Assembly (NCBI GenBank): GCA_003049485.1
Contig: PYST01000335.1
Coordinates: 1 to 42,404, forward strand
DNA length: 42,404 nucleotides
DNA from: Ophioceras dolichostomum
Lineage: Eukaryota > Ascomycota > Sordariomycetes > Magnaporthales > Ophioceraceae
Direction of reading: 5' to 3'
Shown here: one piece after another, positions 33,423 through 42,404 of the stretch
How the letters are laid out: each line of letters opens with the position of its first letter
Position numbering within the stretch: position 1 is the first letter of the stretch
Notes under the pieces: generated by a model
The model's database searches: none
What the model was told of the DNA's origin: nothing
What the model saw: the letters and a program-made list of their open reading frames with translations, nothing else
Position numbers and translations under genes: made by a program

Positions 33423-34152
33423 CTAAGCGGTGGGCGTGGCCTCCTCCGGGTGGTTGGTCTTGATCAGGGTCTCTAGCTGGTTGGGGATGGCGCCGACGAC
33501 CTCAGCGGCCTTCTCGCCGTCCTTGTACAGGAAGAAGGTGGGCATCGCGCGAATGCCCAACTCGCCCGCCAGCCTCGACAGCTCGTCGACGTCGACCTTG
33601 ACGTAGTAGATGTTTGGGAATTCCTGGGACCATCTGGCAGAGAGATGGAAGAGCGGCGTGGTCAGTAAACGGAACCAGACTAGCCGGGAGGTACCTAGAT
33701 GCCTCCTCCCTAGTTTCACAGGTGCGGCCGGACCGGGAGAGTACAGAGATGAAGAGAGATACTCACTGAGCAATCTTTGGAGCGATGGCCTTGCAAGGGC
33801 CGCACCACGTCGCGAAGAAGTCTACCAGCACCACCTGGTGGTTGGCGATGGCGTCCTTGAACTGCTCCTCGGTCTGGATGTTGTGGACCGTCATATTGGC
33901 TCGAGTGGGGTGGAAGTATCTCCTTGAGTTTGAGTTAGGGGTTATGGTAGATCGTGGGCGGAACGGTAGTAGGTGAGGTCTGCTGATGCGGAGGAGAGAT
34001 GCGCTGGCTTCGGGTGTGGTGGTGGTCTTTGTTGCTCTTGCGGCGGCTGTGACGAAAGAACGAGTTTGTTTTCGAAGTAGAGGGGCTGCTGCTCTCAATG
34101 CTGATGACGACGAGGAGGAGTTGAACACGAATCTCGAACACAATTGCGCCAT
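33423..34152 (-). CDS. Thioredoxin with a mitochondrial-type leader
   Basis: Thioredoxin reduces protein disulfides using electrons from thioredoxin reductase. Exons 34152-33767 and 33633-33423 (133-bp intron, GTGAGT to GCCAG) encode 198 residues. The thioredoxin fold starts at Met87 and has the active site WCGPC (Cys117, Cys120; positions 31 and 34 counted from Met87), DVDEL, and the cis-proline in AMPTF. Residues 1-86 contain many Arg and Ser, one Asp/Glu at most, and RRYFHPTRAN before Met87, which fits a mitochondrial presequence. Starting at Met87 (33894) would give a normal 112-residue cytosolic thioredoxin, so dual targeting by alternative starts is possible. A CTAAC followed by CTCAAG just before Met87 also leaves room for an intron in a 5' leader, in which case the presequence would be spurious. 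The thioredoxin assignment itself is certain. Confidence 0.9.
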
Positions 34153-35208
34153 GATTGCGACTCGAAGGCGGGGCTTTTATAGTTTTGCTGAACAATTGGC
34201 AGTAGGCAGTGACGGAGCACCGAAGAACTTTGAGGTCACAGAAACGGACAGAGCGGGCAGGAAGGTTCCTTCGTTGCTGGCACAGGCAGGTGCTTTGTGG
34301 ATGGAAAGTTATTAGTGATCGAGCCGTGGTTGCAGCTGTTTGTCACGGGCTATTCCATGTACGCTATGAGGAGGAGGTGCAGGTGTGAGGTCGGGTGAAG
34401 CTATTTTCTGGAAGCCGCCACTCAAAAAAAATCAGGTGGATTTGTCAATCCCCGGACAAATGGCCAATGACCAATGGCCTCGGGAATTGATTTCTAGTGA
34501 CGTCGGTCGCACCCCTGTTCGGCCTGTGGCTCGCTTCTGTCCGACCCGTGGCGCTGGGATGGATTCAAATCCCTGCCTCTACCATACCTGCCGAGTTCGG
34601 CTTGGCGCCTAGACCCGGGACACTCTCGGCGATCGGTTCTTTCCCGGGACGAGCCGAATTGATTCCATCACGGTGCTTCTTTTTGTCATCATCACCAGGT
34701 TCAGGCCTCGACATCAACAACACCAAACAATCTTGATGATCACCGACCATATGGCGAGACCGATCTGTTGTACTCGAGATCAAGACTGCTCTTGTCACTG
34801 TTCTCATCCCCGCTTCTCGCCGGCTTGGGACAGTCTTGGGGTTCGTTCAACTCGGGGTTGAATCAAGCAAAAGGAAATCTATTATTAATGTCTATGGAGG
34901 CGTCTATGGCTCGTCTAATCGGGGTATTGTCTATCATTTGCAAAGCAAATCAGGTGAGAGAGGGAGAATAAACATAGTAGGTAGGGAAATATAAAGGAAG
35001 GGTAGGACCAAAGTGTCGAATCGCTCGATGGTCGTGACACATTTATTGTGGAGGATGGAAGAGGAGATAGGGGAGGGGATAATTTCCTTGAAGGTGAGCC
35101 GGAATCTCTTGTGATGTCCTCAAGGCTGGCTCTCGATGTGCGTCGTCGAGCAGGACAGCGGGGATATCACCGGACTAAGTACCCCTTTAGCAGTTTCAGA
35201 GGCACCGC
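34153..35208. other. Intergenic region: thioredoxin promoter and MFS 3' flank
   Basis: About 1 kb between two minus-strand genes, holding the thioredoxin promoter on the left and the 3' end of the MFS gene on the right. I found no exact Yap1-type site (TTACTAA or TGACTAA), no tRNA and no convincing gene. Confidence 0.5.
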
Positions 35209-37661
35209 TCAGGGGTTGCTGACATAGCTCTGCGCTCTGCGGAGGTCCTCCATGTCTCTGGTAGGAACATCATTCCCTTTACCCTTCTCGATGTCGGAGG
35301 ACGAGTGCTCAGAATCATCTGCCATGTGCTCATCATCCCCACCATAAGCATACTTGCTGCGCTCGCGGATCTTAGCGCCGTACCTCCAGAACAGGAAAGG
35401 GATGGCGCAGCACGCAAGGCTGATGAACGCCAACAGGGTCGAGGCCCACTGGTCCCCCAGCCGGTCGTACATCTGCTCCGTGAAGAGCACCACAGCAGCA
35501 CCCCAGAAGGAGCGGATGCAAGTCTTCGCGGCGAGGGCGGAGGCCGCCTGGTGCTGGTACGAGTCGACCAGGTAGTTGTTGGCCGAGTTGTACAGGAAGA
35601 TAAAGCCGAAGCCGATGGGGAAGCCGCCCAGGGCGGGGCCCGCCCACGAGAGGTTCTCGTACGAGGTCCAGGCGAAGATGAACAGGCCGATGGGGATGAA
35701 CCAGCAGGCGCACATCATGGGGATGAGGCGCACCTCGGCCGGCGGCGAGCCGTTGTGCTTGCGCACCAGCCCCAGGTAGTGGCGGTTGACGATCGGAGCG
35801 CAGAAGGCCGAGAGAACCACGCCCACGGCCACGGGGATGAACATCAGGCCCGTTGTCCCAGCCGAATACCCCTTGCCCTTTTGGTAGACGATGGGGAACG
35901 CGACGAAGAACATATACAACAACCCGTACAGGACGCTCATGTAAAGGGAAATGAGGAAGACGATCAGCTCGCCAAAGAGAAGCTGGAAGGGCCGGATGAG
36001 AAAGATGGCGAGACGCTCGCCGACCGGACGGAGGTCAAGGTCCTGCTCGGTCACGTGGTTCTCATCTCCCGTCTCATTGCGGAGCTTGGCTGCACGTCTG
36101 GCGAGAAGAGTGGGCGCATAGGTCTCCGGGACAGTAAAGGTAATGAGGAACCAGACGATGCCGGCCAGGATCAGCTGGATCCAGTAGAGCCAGCGCCACC
36201 CGGTAGCATCCGAGAGGAAGCCGCCCACGAGAGGACCAACTGTCGGGAGGGTCAGCCAATGTTCCAAGATGGATGCATAACCCTTATGAGGGGGATGTAG
36301 GTAGATAACCACGAGCAATGGGGCAGAGGAGGGGTGATAGGAGGGGCCAGGGGTAACAACGTACTGGCAGGACCGATGAAAGGGGCAGCACTGAAGGCGG
36401 CCATGGGGACGCCTCGCTCCTCGTTCCGCCACAGGTCCGCGAGAGTACCGCCCACGAGGGTCATGGGTGCCGAGAAGGCAATACCATCGATTGCACGGCA
36501 AACGAGGAGAGTCTCGATGTTCTTGGCCACGGCGCAAGGGATGATGAAGACCACGGCAACCAAGAGTGTTGAGCCACTGGAGAGAGAGTTCGACGGTCAG
36601 CGAGGCTGAAGACGCACAAAATAGACTAGAAATAGAGGGACAAGGGAATGGCTGCTCACTAAATGATCCGTCTCCCGTACATCTCAGACAAGGGCGCGAA
36701 GATCATCGGTCCTGTTCCACGACGAGCGCTGTCAGCTCAGCTCACTGGCCGCGGGGTACGTCTTTCGAAGGTGGTAAGGGGGGAGTGTTGATTCTCTCTC
36801 TCTCTCTCTTTCTCCCAACTTACCAATACCAAACCCAACCACAAAAACAGAGATGCTCACAAGCGCAACCTCCTCGCTAACATGAAACTCCTCAGCGACT
36901 CCCTCGATATCGGCCGTGATGACGCTCGAAGCCAGCGCCACGACGAAGCACGTCAGCGCCACGACCATCGTGCAGTACCACTTGAACGCCTTCGACCAGT
37001 TCTTCGGGTTCTCCCTGTCGCCCGGCTTGAACGTCACGAGCATGTAGCGCGTCTCGCCGTCCTCCCCCGGTTCCTTTATGCCGCCGCCGTTGTTGTCCTG
37101 CTCCTGCCCCTGCCGGCCCAGCTGCTGTTGCTGCTGCCGCCGCGACCTGGTGCGGCTCACCACTGCGGACAGCGGCGGGCCAGGGATGACGCCCTCGGCC
37201 GTCTCGGTGGTGTACTCGTCCATGTTCGCCGTGGCGCTCAGGGTGCGGTACGGCAGGTTCACGTCCAGCTGGGGGTCCAGCACCTCCTTGGTGGCGCTGG
37301 CGCTCACGTTGGAGTCCCGCCGGCCGAGGATGGAGAAGGAGCCGCTGCGGCGGCGGGGCATGGAGCCCCTGCGGCTGCGGGCGAGGGAGTTCTTGCGGCC
37401 GGGGGGGCCGGACGGAGAGGAGGAGGAGGAGAAGGGCGCCGCGCGCGCGTTGTCCTTGCTGACGCCGGGGACGATGGAGGCATATTGGACGTAGCCGTGG
37501 TCGTGGTCGCCGCCGGTGGTGGTGTCTTCCGCGTCATGCTGCTGCTGCTCGCCGCCTAGTGTCTCCTGGCTTGAGGACGGTGATGCTGAAGGCAGCGCCG
37601 CCGAGGCATCGCCATGTTGTAATGATGGGGGTTGTTGGTCTTCTTCAGGAGGCTGCGCCAT
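35209..37661 (-). CDS. MFS transporter, DHA1 (drug:H+ antiporter-1, TPO1-like) family
   Basis: This is a predicted 12-helix membrane transporter that exports drugs, polyamines or similar compounds using the proton gradient. Exons 37661-36824, 36711-36660, 36576-36365 and 36239-35209 give 710 residues; exon 2 is only 52 bp, and the introns are 112, 83 and 125 bp. The first 220 residues are hydrophilic and rich in Ser, Pro, Gln and Gly, with a basic Ser-rich patch (RRGSMPRRRSGSFS, about 95-117) that could be phosphorylated. The core follows NPKNWSKAFKW and shows motif A as APLSEMYGRR, motif B as RAIDGIAFSAPMTLVGGTLADLW, motif C as APFIGPAIGPLVGGFL, and the DHA1 pattern YQHQAASALAAKTCIRS in the second half. 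The acidic C-terminal tail (about 660-710) is probably cytosolic. Start 37661 is the first ATG; the frame opens slightly earlier without one. The substrate cannot be read from sequence. Confidence 0.9.
36793..36810. repeat. CT dinucleotide run in MFS intron 1
   Basis: A run of about eight CT repeats (AG on the coding strand) lies inside the first intron of the MFS gene, shortly after the GTAAGT donor. It is a simple microsatellite. Confidence 0.9.
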
Positions 37662-39370
37662 GATTGGTAGTGAAGATGGCGGAGACAAAGGTAAAGATCA
37701 AAAGGTAAGGAAGTATGAGGAAGAGGAAGGGGAAAGGGGTAAAGGGGGGAACAAGAAGAGAGGGGAACAGTGATAGGCGAAGAGAAGCGTGAGGATCACT
37801 CAGCGACGCTCATGGGTAGACGGATAGGAGGGGAGGGGCGAGGCCTTTATATAGTTGCGACCATCCCTCGCCCGTCCCCGGTCACTCCTCTAAGAGGACT
37901 CGTCTTGTTGCGATTTTCTGTTTATTTTTTCCTATCCATCCCCACCAGGAGGCGCATCGCCGTGCTTGCTATCCAGGTAGGTACATAGGTACCACTAGGT
38001 GTAGGGTGTGTACTACACTAGACTGTCCACTCACAGTGTGCGCCGCCCTGGCCCTTGTCGCACTTCTCTCACCTTGGTACCGGCAAGTACCAAACAACCC
38101 TGATGAGGCAGGAGGTCCTTCCCGGACAGGGATACCTTCACAAACGGACATAGGACGGTAACACCCAGGTGACATCGCGCGCAAAAGCTTATTATGTTTC
38201 CCGGCGAATCTGCATTCAACCCAGCGAGGCGTTCGCCGTGGCCCTGGTCCCTTGGTGCCTCAGCCGGTACCGCTTCCACGTTCCTGAAGATGGACAATCT
38301 AAGGCTGTTATCTACAGCCAACCCAGGCCGGCGTCTCTCCTTCTCCCCCAACCTGCATGCAACAGAACCAACGAGATAGCCATGCTCCAACCACCCCATC
38401 TAGAGCCGCCTCCATCACACACACATTTTTCTCTGCCCAAATCCTCAAGATTCTGCGGCGCAGAGTCTTCGGCGAGTTCGTACCAGTCACTAGAGGAGTG
38501 GGGTCGAGTGGACTCTGTAGTGGACCTCCGCGTGTGTCCGGGCTAGCCCCTGAGTGGGGCAGGGGGATCCAACTTCGGTGTTCGGCTTTGTTGTTGTGGC
38601 AAAAGAAATGCTTTTTTCGTCCTCCCTTATCTCATTCTTGAATCTAGAGTCTTGAAAACCCCAATGTCGTTCGGTCCTCATGTGCCCTCGCTTCTTGCTG
38701 TGGGATTTCTGAGATGTCGTAAGAAAACCGAGTGAAGGGACGGTGAAGGAGAAGATAGAGAGGTGTTGCCGTTTGAGCTGCGATACTCGACATGGCCTCT
38801 CCCAAGCAAGGCGTCAACCCGCGATCCCCCTTTTCCTTCTGAGTAGGATACCAGCAACTTGAGTTCGTACCCAACGGCGCACCTAACAAGGAGCTTTATC
38901 TGTCATTATCATTAATTATGGGTCTTGACTCTCCGAGTTCGCACACATGGTTTGGCCGGACGAACGGGTGAGGACTGTACTCACCCCGAGGGTGGTCCAA
39001 AGTTTTGCTCCAGAAGAAGAATGCGGCTTCCTCACCACTGATTGTCTCGTCGGTAGATATTCGGGGGGTGAAATCGGTATGCTGATGTTTTTGCGAAGGT
39101 ACTGGAACACTCCGCGGCAAAGACAGGCAACAAGTCTATGCTTTCGTTGCTGCCCTCCCCCTTTCGTTTTTTTTCCCTCCGTTTCTTCCAATTCATGTCT
39201 AGCGTAGGACGCAGGTTGGTTCCCGGCGTGAAGTTGGCACTACGACTCAAGGTCAGCGTTACGATCTTCTCAGCTGCTATTTTCAGGGGCTTGTGATTCA
39301 CATCATATTTGTGGGTAGAATTGGTTTATGCGGGCAGCTTACCGTGCGCACACCCAAATCATCAGGCCCG
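37662..39370. other. Intergenic region: MFS promoter and HET gene 3' flank
   Basis: These 1.7 kb contain the promoter of the MFS gene on the left and the 3' end of the HET gene on the right. A purine-rich stretch (37675-37770) precedes the MFS start. Frames open in this region are short and unrelated to known families. I see no gene, tRNA or repeat of note. Confidence 0.5.
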
Positions 39371-42132
39371 TCACACAATCGATACGAACTGGGCTTGGGT
39401 GCGGTCAAAGTACATCTTGCGAGTAGGTACTGAAAAAGTGCCGATGCGCACGAAGTTGCTCGAAATGATGGGCATGACGCGACTGCCAGAGCCGCTGACG
39501 ACAGTGGGAGCGGGGGTGGACCGCCTCAGCACCAAGCCGACGTCGAACTGGCCCCAGTCGTTGGGATTGGCGTACATGTTCACCGGCGGCTTGAGGCGGC
39601 CGAGGAGCAGGAAGTACGCCAGGATGGGCTCCCGGCTCGGGCGAGGTTCGTCGGCCCAGAGATCGCAGTCCCAGTTGAACGCCGCCCTGTTCGGCGGTTC
39701 AATAGGGAGGGGATTGCTCGGCTCATACAAGGGTTCGCTGTCTGGCCGGGGCGCCTGCTCTGTGGGGCTCCCTGGCGACCTAGGCGGGTCGTAAGCCGGG
39801 ATCGGCGCCTCGACTGGCGGGCCGGACTCGTTAGCAGCCTGCTGGAGCTGTAGCATTTGCTGGTGCAGGATGTGATGCTGTCGCGCACTGGTGAACTGTT
39901 GTGGGCTCGTATTTGGGGAAGAGGGAGGAATGAAGTAGTCCAGCAGGGCGTCGGCCGCGGGGACGAAGCTCTGGCCCTGGTGTCTACGGAACTTGGGACT
40001 GATCTTCCCGAGGAGCAACCTCCCGCGCACGTCGAGGCGCCACGAGGACGCGCCGGGTCGGGCAGCGGTGGCGAGACCCACGAGTGGGTCGTGCTCCACT
40101 TCGACGACCTCAAAATCGCGGTGCACGTGGAAGCCGGAGGGCAGGCGGCTGATGCAGGAGCCGATTGCGATGATGGAGACCCACGACCACGAGGGCATCT
40201 GCGGGGAACGGCACTTGAAGGTTACGCTGTCCGGCGACGAGACGAACTCGGGCAGCCTGTAGACCTGCCACAGCAGCTCCCTGGCGAACTGGGCACGGTC
40301 ATTCGCGAACAGGCCTGCGAATACGTCCATCCGGGCAGCCCTCCGCGCGACGTCGGCGAACGAGGACAGCAAGGCGAGCCGGTGCGTCTCGTCCTCGCCA
40401 GGCATGCACAGGAATGGATATATGTACATGACGCGCTGCCACATGCCTATCATGTCGGACCGGGAAGCGTTCCCGTGCGGCAGCTGTGACCTGAGAGCCG
40501 CGGCACCGCCGCCAGCGCCGGTGGGTCCTCTGAGGTTCGAGATGGGGAGCTCGGAAAGGTTGCACTCGCACTTAGTGCATGATCGGCACTCCCAGAGCAT
40601 CTCGGAGCCGTGGAAGAGGATGAGCCTACGTGCTAGCATGCGCTCCACGAACGCCCGCGCCGAGGCCATCTGCGGGGCGAGCGGCTTGTGGTTCGGCTGA
40701 CCTGGCGGGCCGTTCCTCATCATCTCTGGCGGGAAGTGGTGGCCCAGGCGGCAACCCTGGAGGCCGCAGCTCCGATGAGCAGGACAGAGCGATAGCCGGA
40801 GGTAGACGGGGAACCGGTAGCCCATGTAGCTCAGCTTTATCTCGTGGTGCTTCATCTTGTCGTACTCGGCGTAGCGCACCTTGCCACGGATTTCGGTGCC
40901 GGCCGTCCTGTGGCCGAGGAACGATTCGCCAACCTCGTTGATACGGGTACACGCGATAGTGAGGCAAGATGCGCCGAATATGTCGCCTATATGCTCGACG
41001 TACCAGGCGAGGTCCTCGTCGCTATCCTGCAGCACGCACAGGCAGTCGATCCAGAGGTACCGGATATTCTGCTCTGAAACGACAGCGACGGCGTCCTTCC
41101 AGGCAGCGGGCAGATCGTCCCAGCGGATCGACGACTTGGCCTCTGCTAGGTTCTGGGTCGTAATCCGCAGGATGTCTGGGCTGTCCCTCCATCCTGGGTG
41201 ACTGAGTGTGGCATATCGAACGACGCTGCTGGAGCTGCCGCCGCGGCTGTTGCTGTTGCCACCGGCAGCGTCTTTGCCGTCTACCAGCTTGATCCGAGAC
41301 CTTGGGTTGCCGCTCAGGTCGAGCAGTCTCCTCGGGACAAAGCCGTCGCTTTTCGAGGACACAAGATCCGCCGACGAGCAGTTGATATGATCCGCCTCAC
41401 AGCTGGCCATCCACTCCTTGATCAGACGGATGCGACAGTCGGATCGCGGTTTGCTTGGCAAATGCCTGCCGCGACCAAATGCTGTGATAGGCCATGGTGT
41501 TCCTAAGCGATCGCAACGCGGAGATGGTTAGAAGGTTGTGGAGGAGGCAGAAGTCGGCAGAAGTCGGCACAGCCGGCTTGGGAAACACGACAGGTAATGT
41601 GAAAAGACCAGGAATACTCACCAGGCGAAGCGATTGTATATATCTCGAAGCAGAATAGTACAGGCGGCTTACGCCTCTTCCTGACTCCACCGTCCTCCAT
41701 AAGCTCGGGGAATTTGGGGAACTTGAAGCAGACAGAGACCACGGCTGGATGGCCCTCGCGCAGGCTGATCATGGCTTTCGAGCCGTCCTGCTCTGTGAGT
41801 CTCCTGATGAAGGACTTCATGTCCCGGCCTTTGTTGATCAAGGCGGGCATCCTGACCTCCTCTGTGAACAGCTCCATTCCCCGGAATATGGCGAAGCATA
41901 TCTGGCAGCCTTTCCCCTTGCTCTTCAGCAGCTTCCGGCAGTCGATCTTGAGGATGTCAATCTCGCGGCCCGCCTCGGTTTCCTTGGTCCAGGACTGGTT
42001 GTCATTCTGAGGCCGGAGGTTGTAGCACACCCGACAGAACGGATTCATCTTGGGATTCTTCGCGTTCCCGGTCTCGTTCTTCGTCTTCTTCTCCTTCTTC
42101 CCAGCTGGTCCAGCTGGCGCCTCAGACGCCAT
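39371..42132 (-). CDS. HET-domain (heterokaryon incompatibility) protein
   Basis: HET domains act in fungal non-self recognition and can trigger cell death after incompatible fusion; many copies have no known role. Exons 42132-41622 and 41502-39371 (119-bp intron, GTGAGT to GCTTAG) encode 880 residues. The N-terminus (1-25) is Lys-rich, followed by two cysteine pairs, CRVC (about 33-36) and CQIC (about 76-79), typical of the region before HET domains. The intron join gives SPGTPWPITAFGRGRH, matching the PWPAFG-like pattern I recall from this protein type, then a WMASCEADHINC segment. The HET domain starts at YATLSH (Tyr267) and continues through LWIDCLCVLQDSDEDL and IFGASCLTIA. Its first motif reads SHPGWRD where SHCWG is usual. 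The C-terminal 400 residues include MPSWSW, common in these proteins, and a Pro/Gln-rich stretch. A second acceptor 21 bp downstream is also in frame. Confidence 0.88.
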
Positions 42133-42404
42133 GTCTGTTGAATGGTTATGAGAGCCGGTGGGAGCGCGATTTCCTTCTTTTCATTGTATTGGAGATTAAT
42201 ACGACTGGTAAGACACGTGGTGGTTTGAGGTCGGAAGGGATGAAAAGAAGTTGATGGGTGAGGTGAGTTGATCAGGCTGGCTGAAGCTTACATAATCCAT
42301 GCACAATCTGGAGCAATAACGTAATCTACCACCTTCCGGGACAAACCACCTTCCGGGACACTTTTCTGCCCTGCACCCCAACCCCTCGACTTCGGATGGG
42401 CCTT
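42133..42404. other. Upstream flank of the HET gene
   Basis: This should be the promoter and 5' leader of the HET gene. One CACGTG E-box lies near 42214 and the sequence ACCACCTTCCGGGACA is repeated directly near 42330-42361. I see no gene. Confidence 0.5.

Noticed and set aside
34545..34590. GGATTCAAATCC resembling a tRNA T-arm
   Set aside because: The stem pairing gives a loop longer than seven bases, and no matching acceptor, D or anticodon arm is found nearby.
35305..36300. A 331-codon open frame antisense to the MFS transporter
   Set aside because: It has no membrane segments or motifs and coincides with the well-supported MFS exon 4.

Overview
The window looks like nuclear DNA of a filamentous ascomycete (Pezizomycotina, probably a Sordariomycete). 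Genes are well spaced and GC-rich. They are cut by introns of about 76-174 bp that begin GTRNGT-like, carry CTAAC/CTGAC branch points and end in YAG. The gene content is also fungal: a DUF3176 membrane protein, a HET-domain protein, a SulP sulfate permease with a C-terminal STAS domain, a DHA1-type drug/polyamine MFS transporter and a very large ankyrin protein. I see no tRNA, rRNA, CRISPR array or intact transposon. Exon joins were worked out by hand from splice sites, branch points, reading phase and family sequence patterns.

Layout. 296-2890 (-): five-exon DUF3176 membrane protein. 2891-4106: divergent promoter with two MluI cell-cycle boxes and a 10-bp tandem repeat. 4107-7459 (+): Ctf18, the large subunit of the alternative clamp loader. 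8693-9741 (-): two-exon bHLH transcription factor. 9742-14207: a 4.5-kb apparently gene-free divergent promoter region that ends in two short tandem arrays. 14208-16902 (+): sulfate permease. 18072-18096: a 25-N assembly gap inside poly-G. 18546-23471 (-): SNF2 ATPase with an inserted RING finger. 23472-26917: divergent intergenic region. 26918-32631 (+): 1,853-residue ankyrin protein with a C-terminal coiled coil. 33423-34152 (-): thioredoxin with a mitochondrial-type leader. 35209-37661 (-): four-exon MFS transporter. 39371-42132 (-): two-exon HET-domain protein.

The genes do not form an obvious pathway or biosynthetic cluster. They are housekeeping (clamp loader, thioredoxin, sulfate uptake), chromatin/DNA-repair-like (SNF2-RING) and lineage-typical accessory genes (DUF3176, ankyrin, HET, MFS). 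Sulfate uptake and thioredoxin both belong to sulfur/redox metabolism, but they lie about 17 kb apart with unrelated genes between them. The points most worth following are the higher-order repeat of the ankyrin protein, the two possible starts of the thioredoxin, the altered first motif of the HET domain, and the cell-cycle boxes in front of ctf18.
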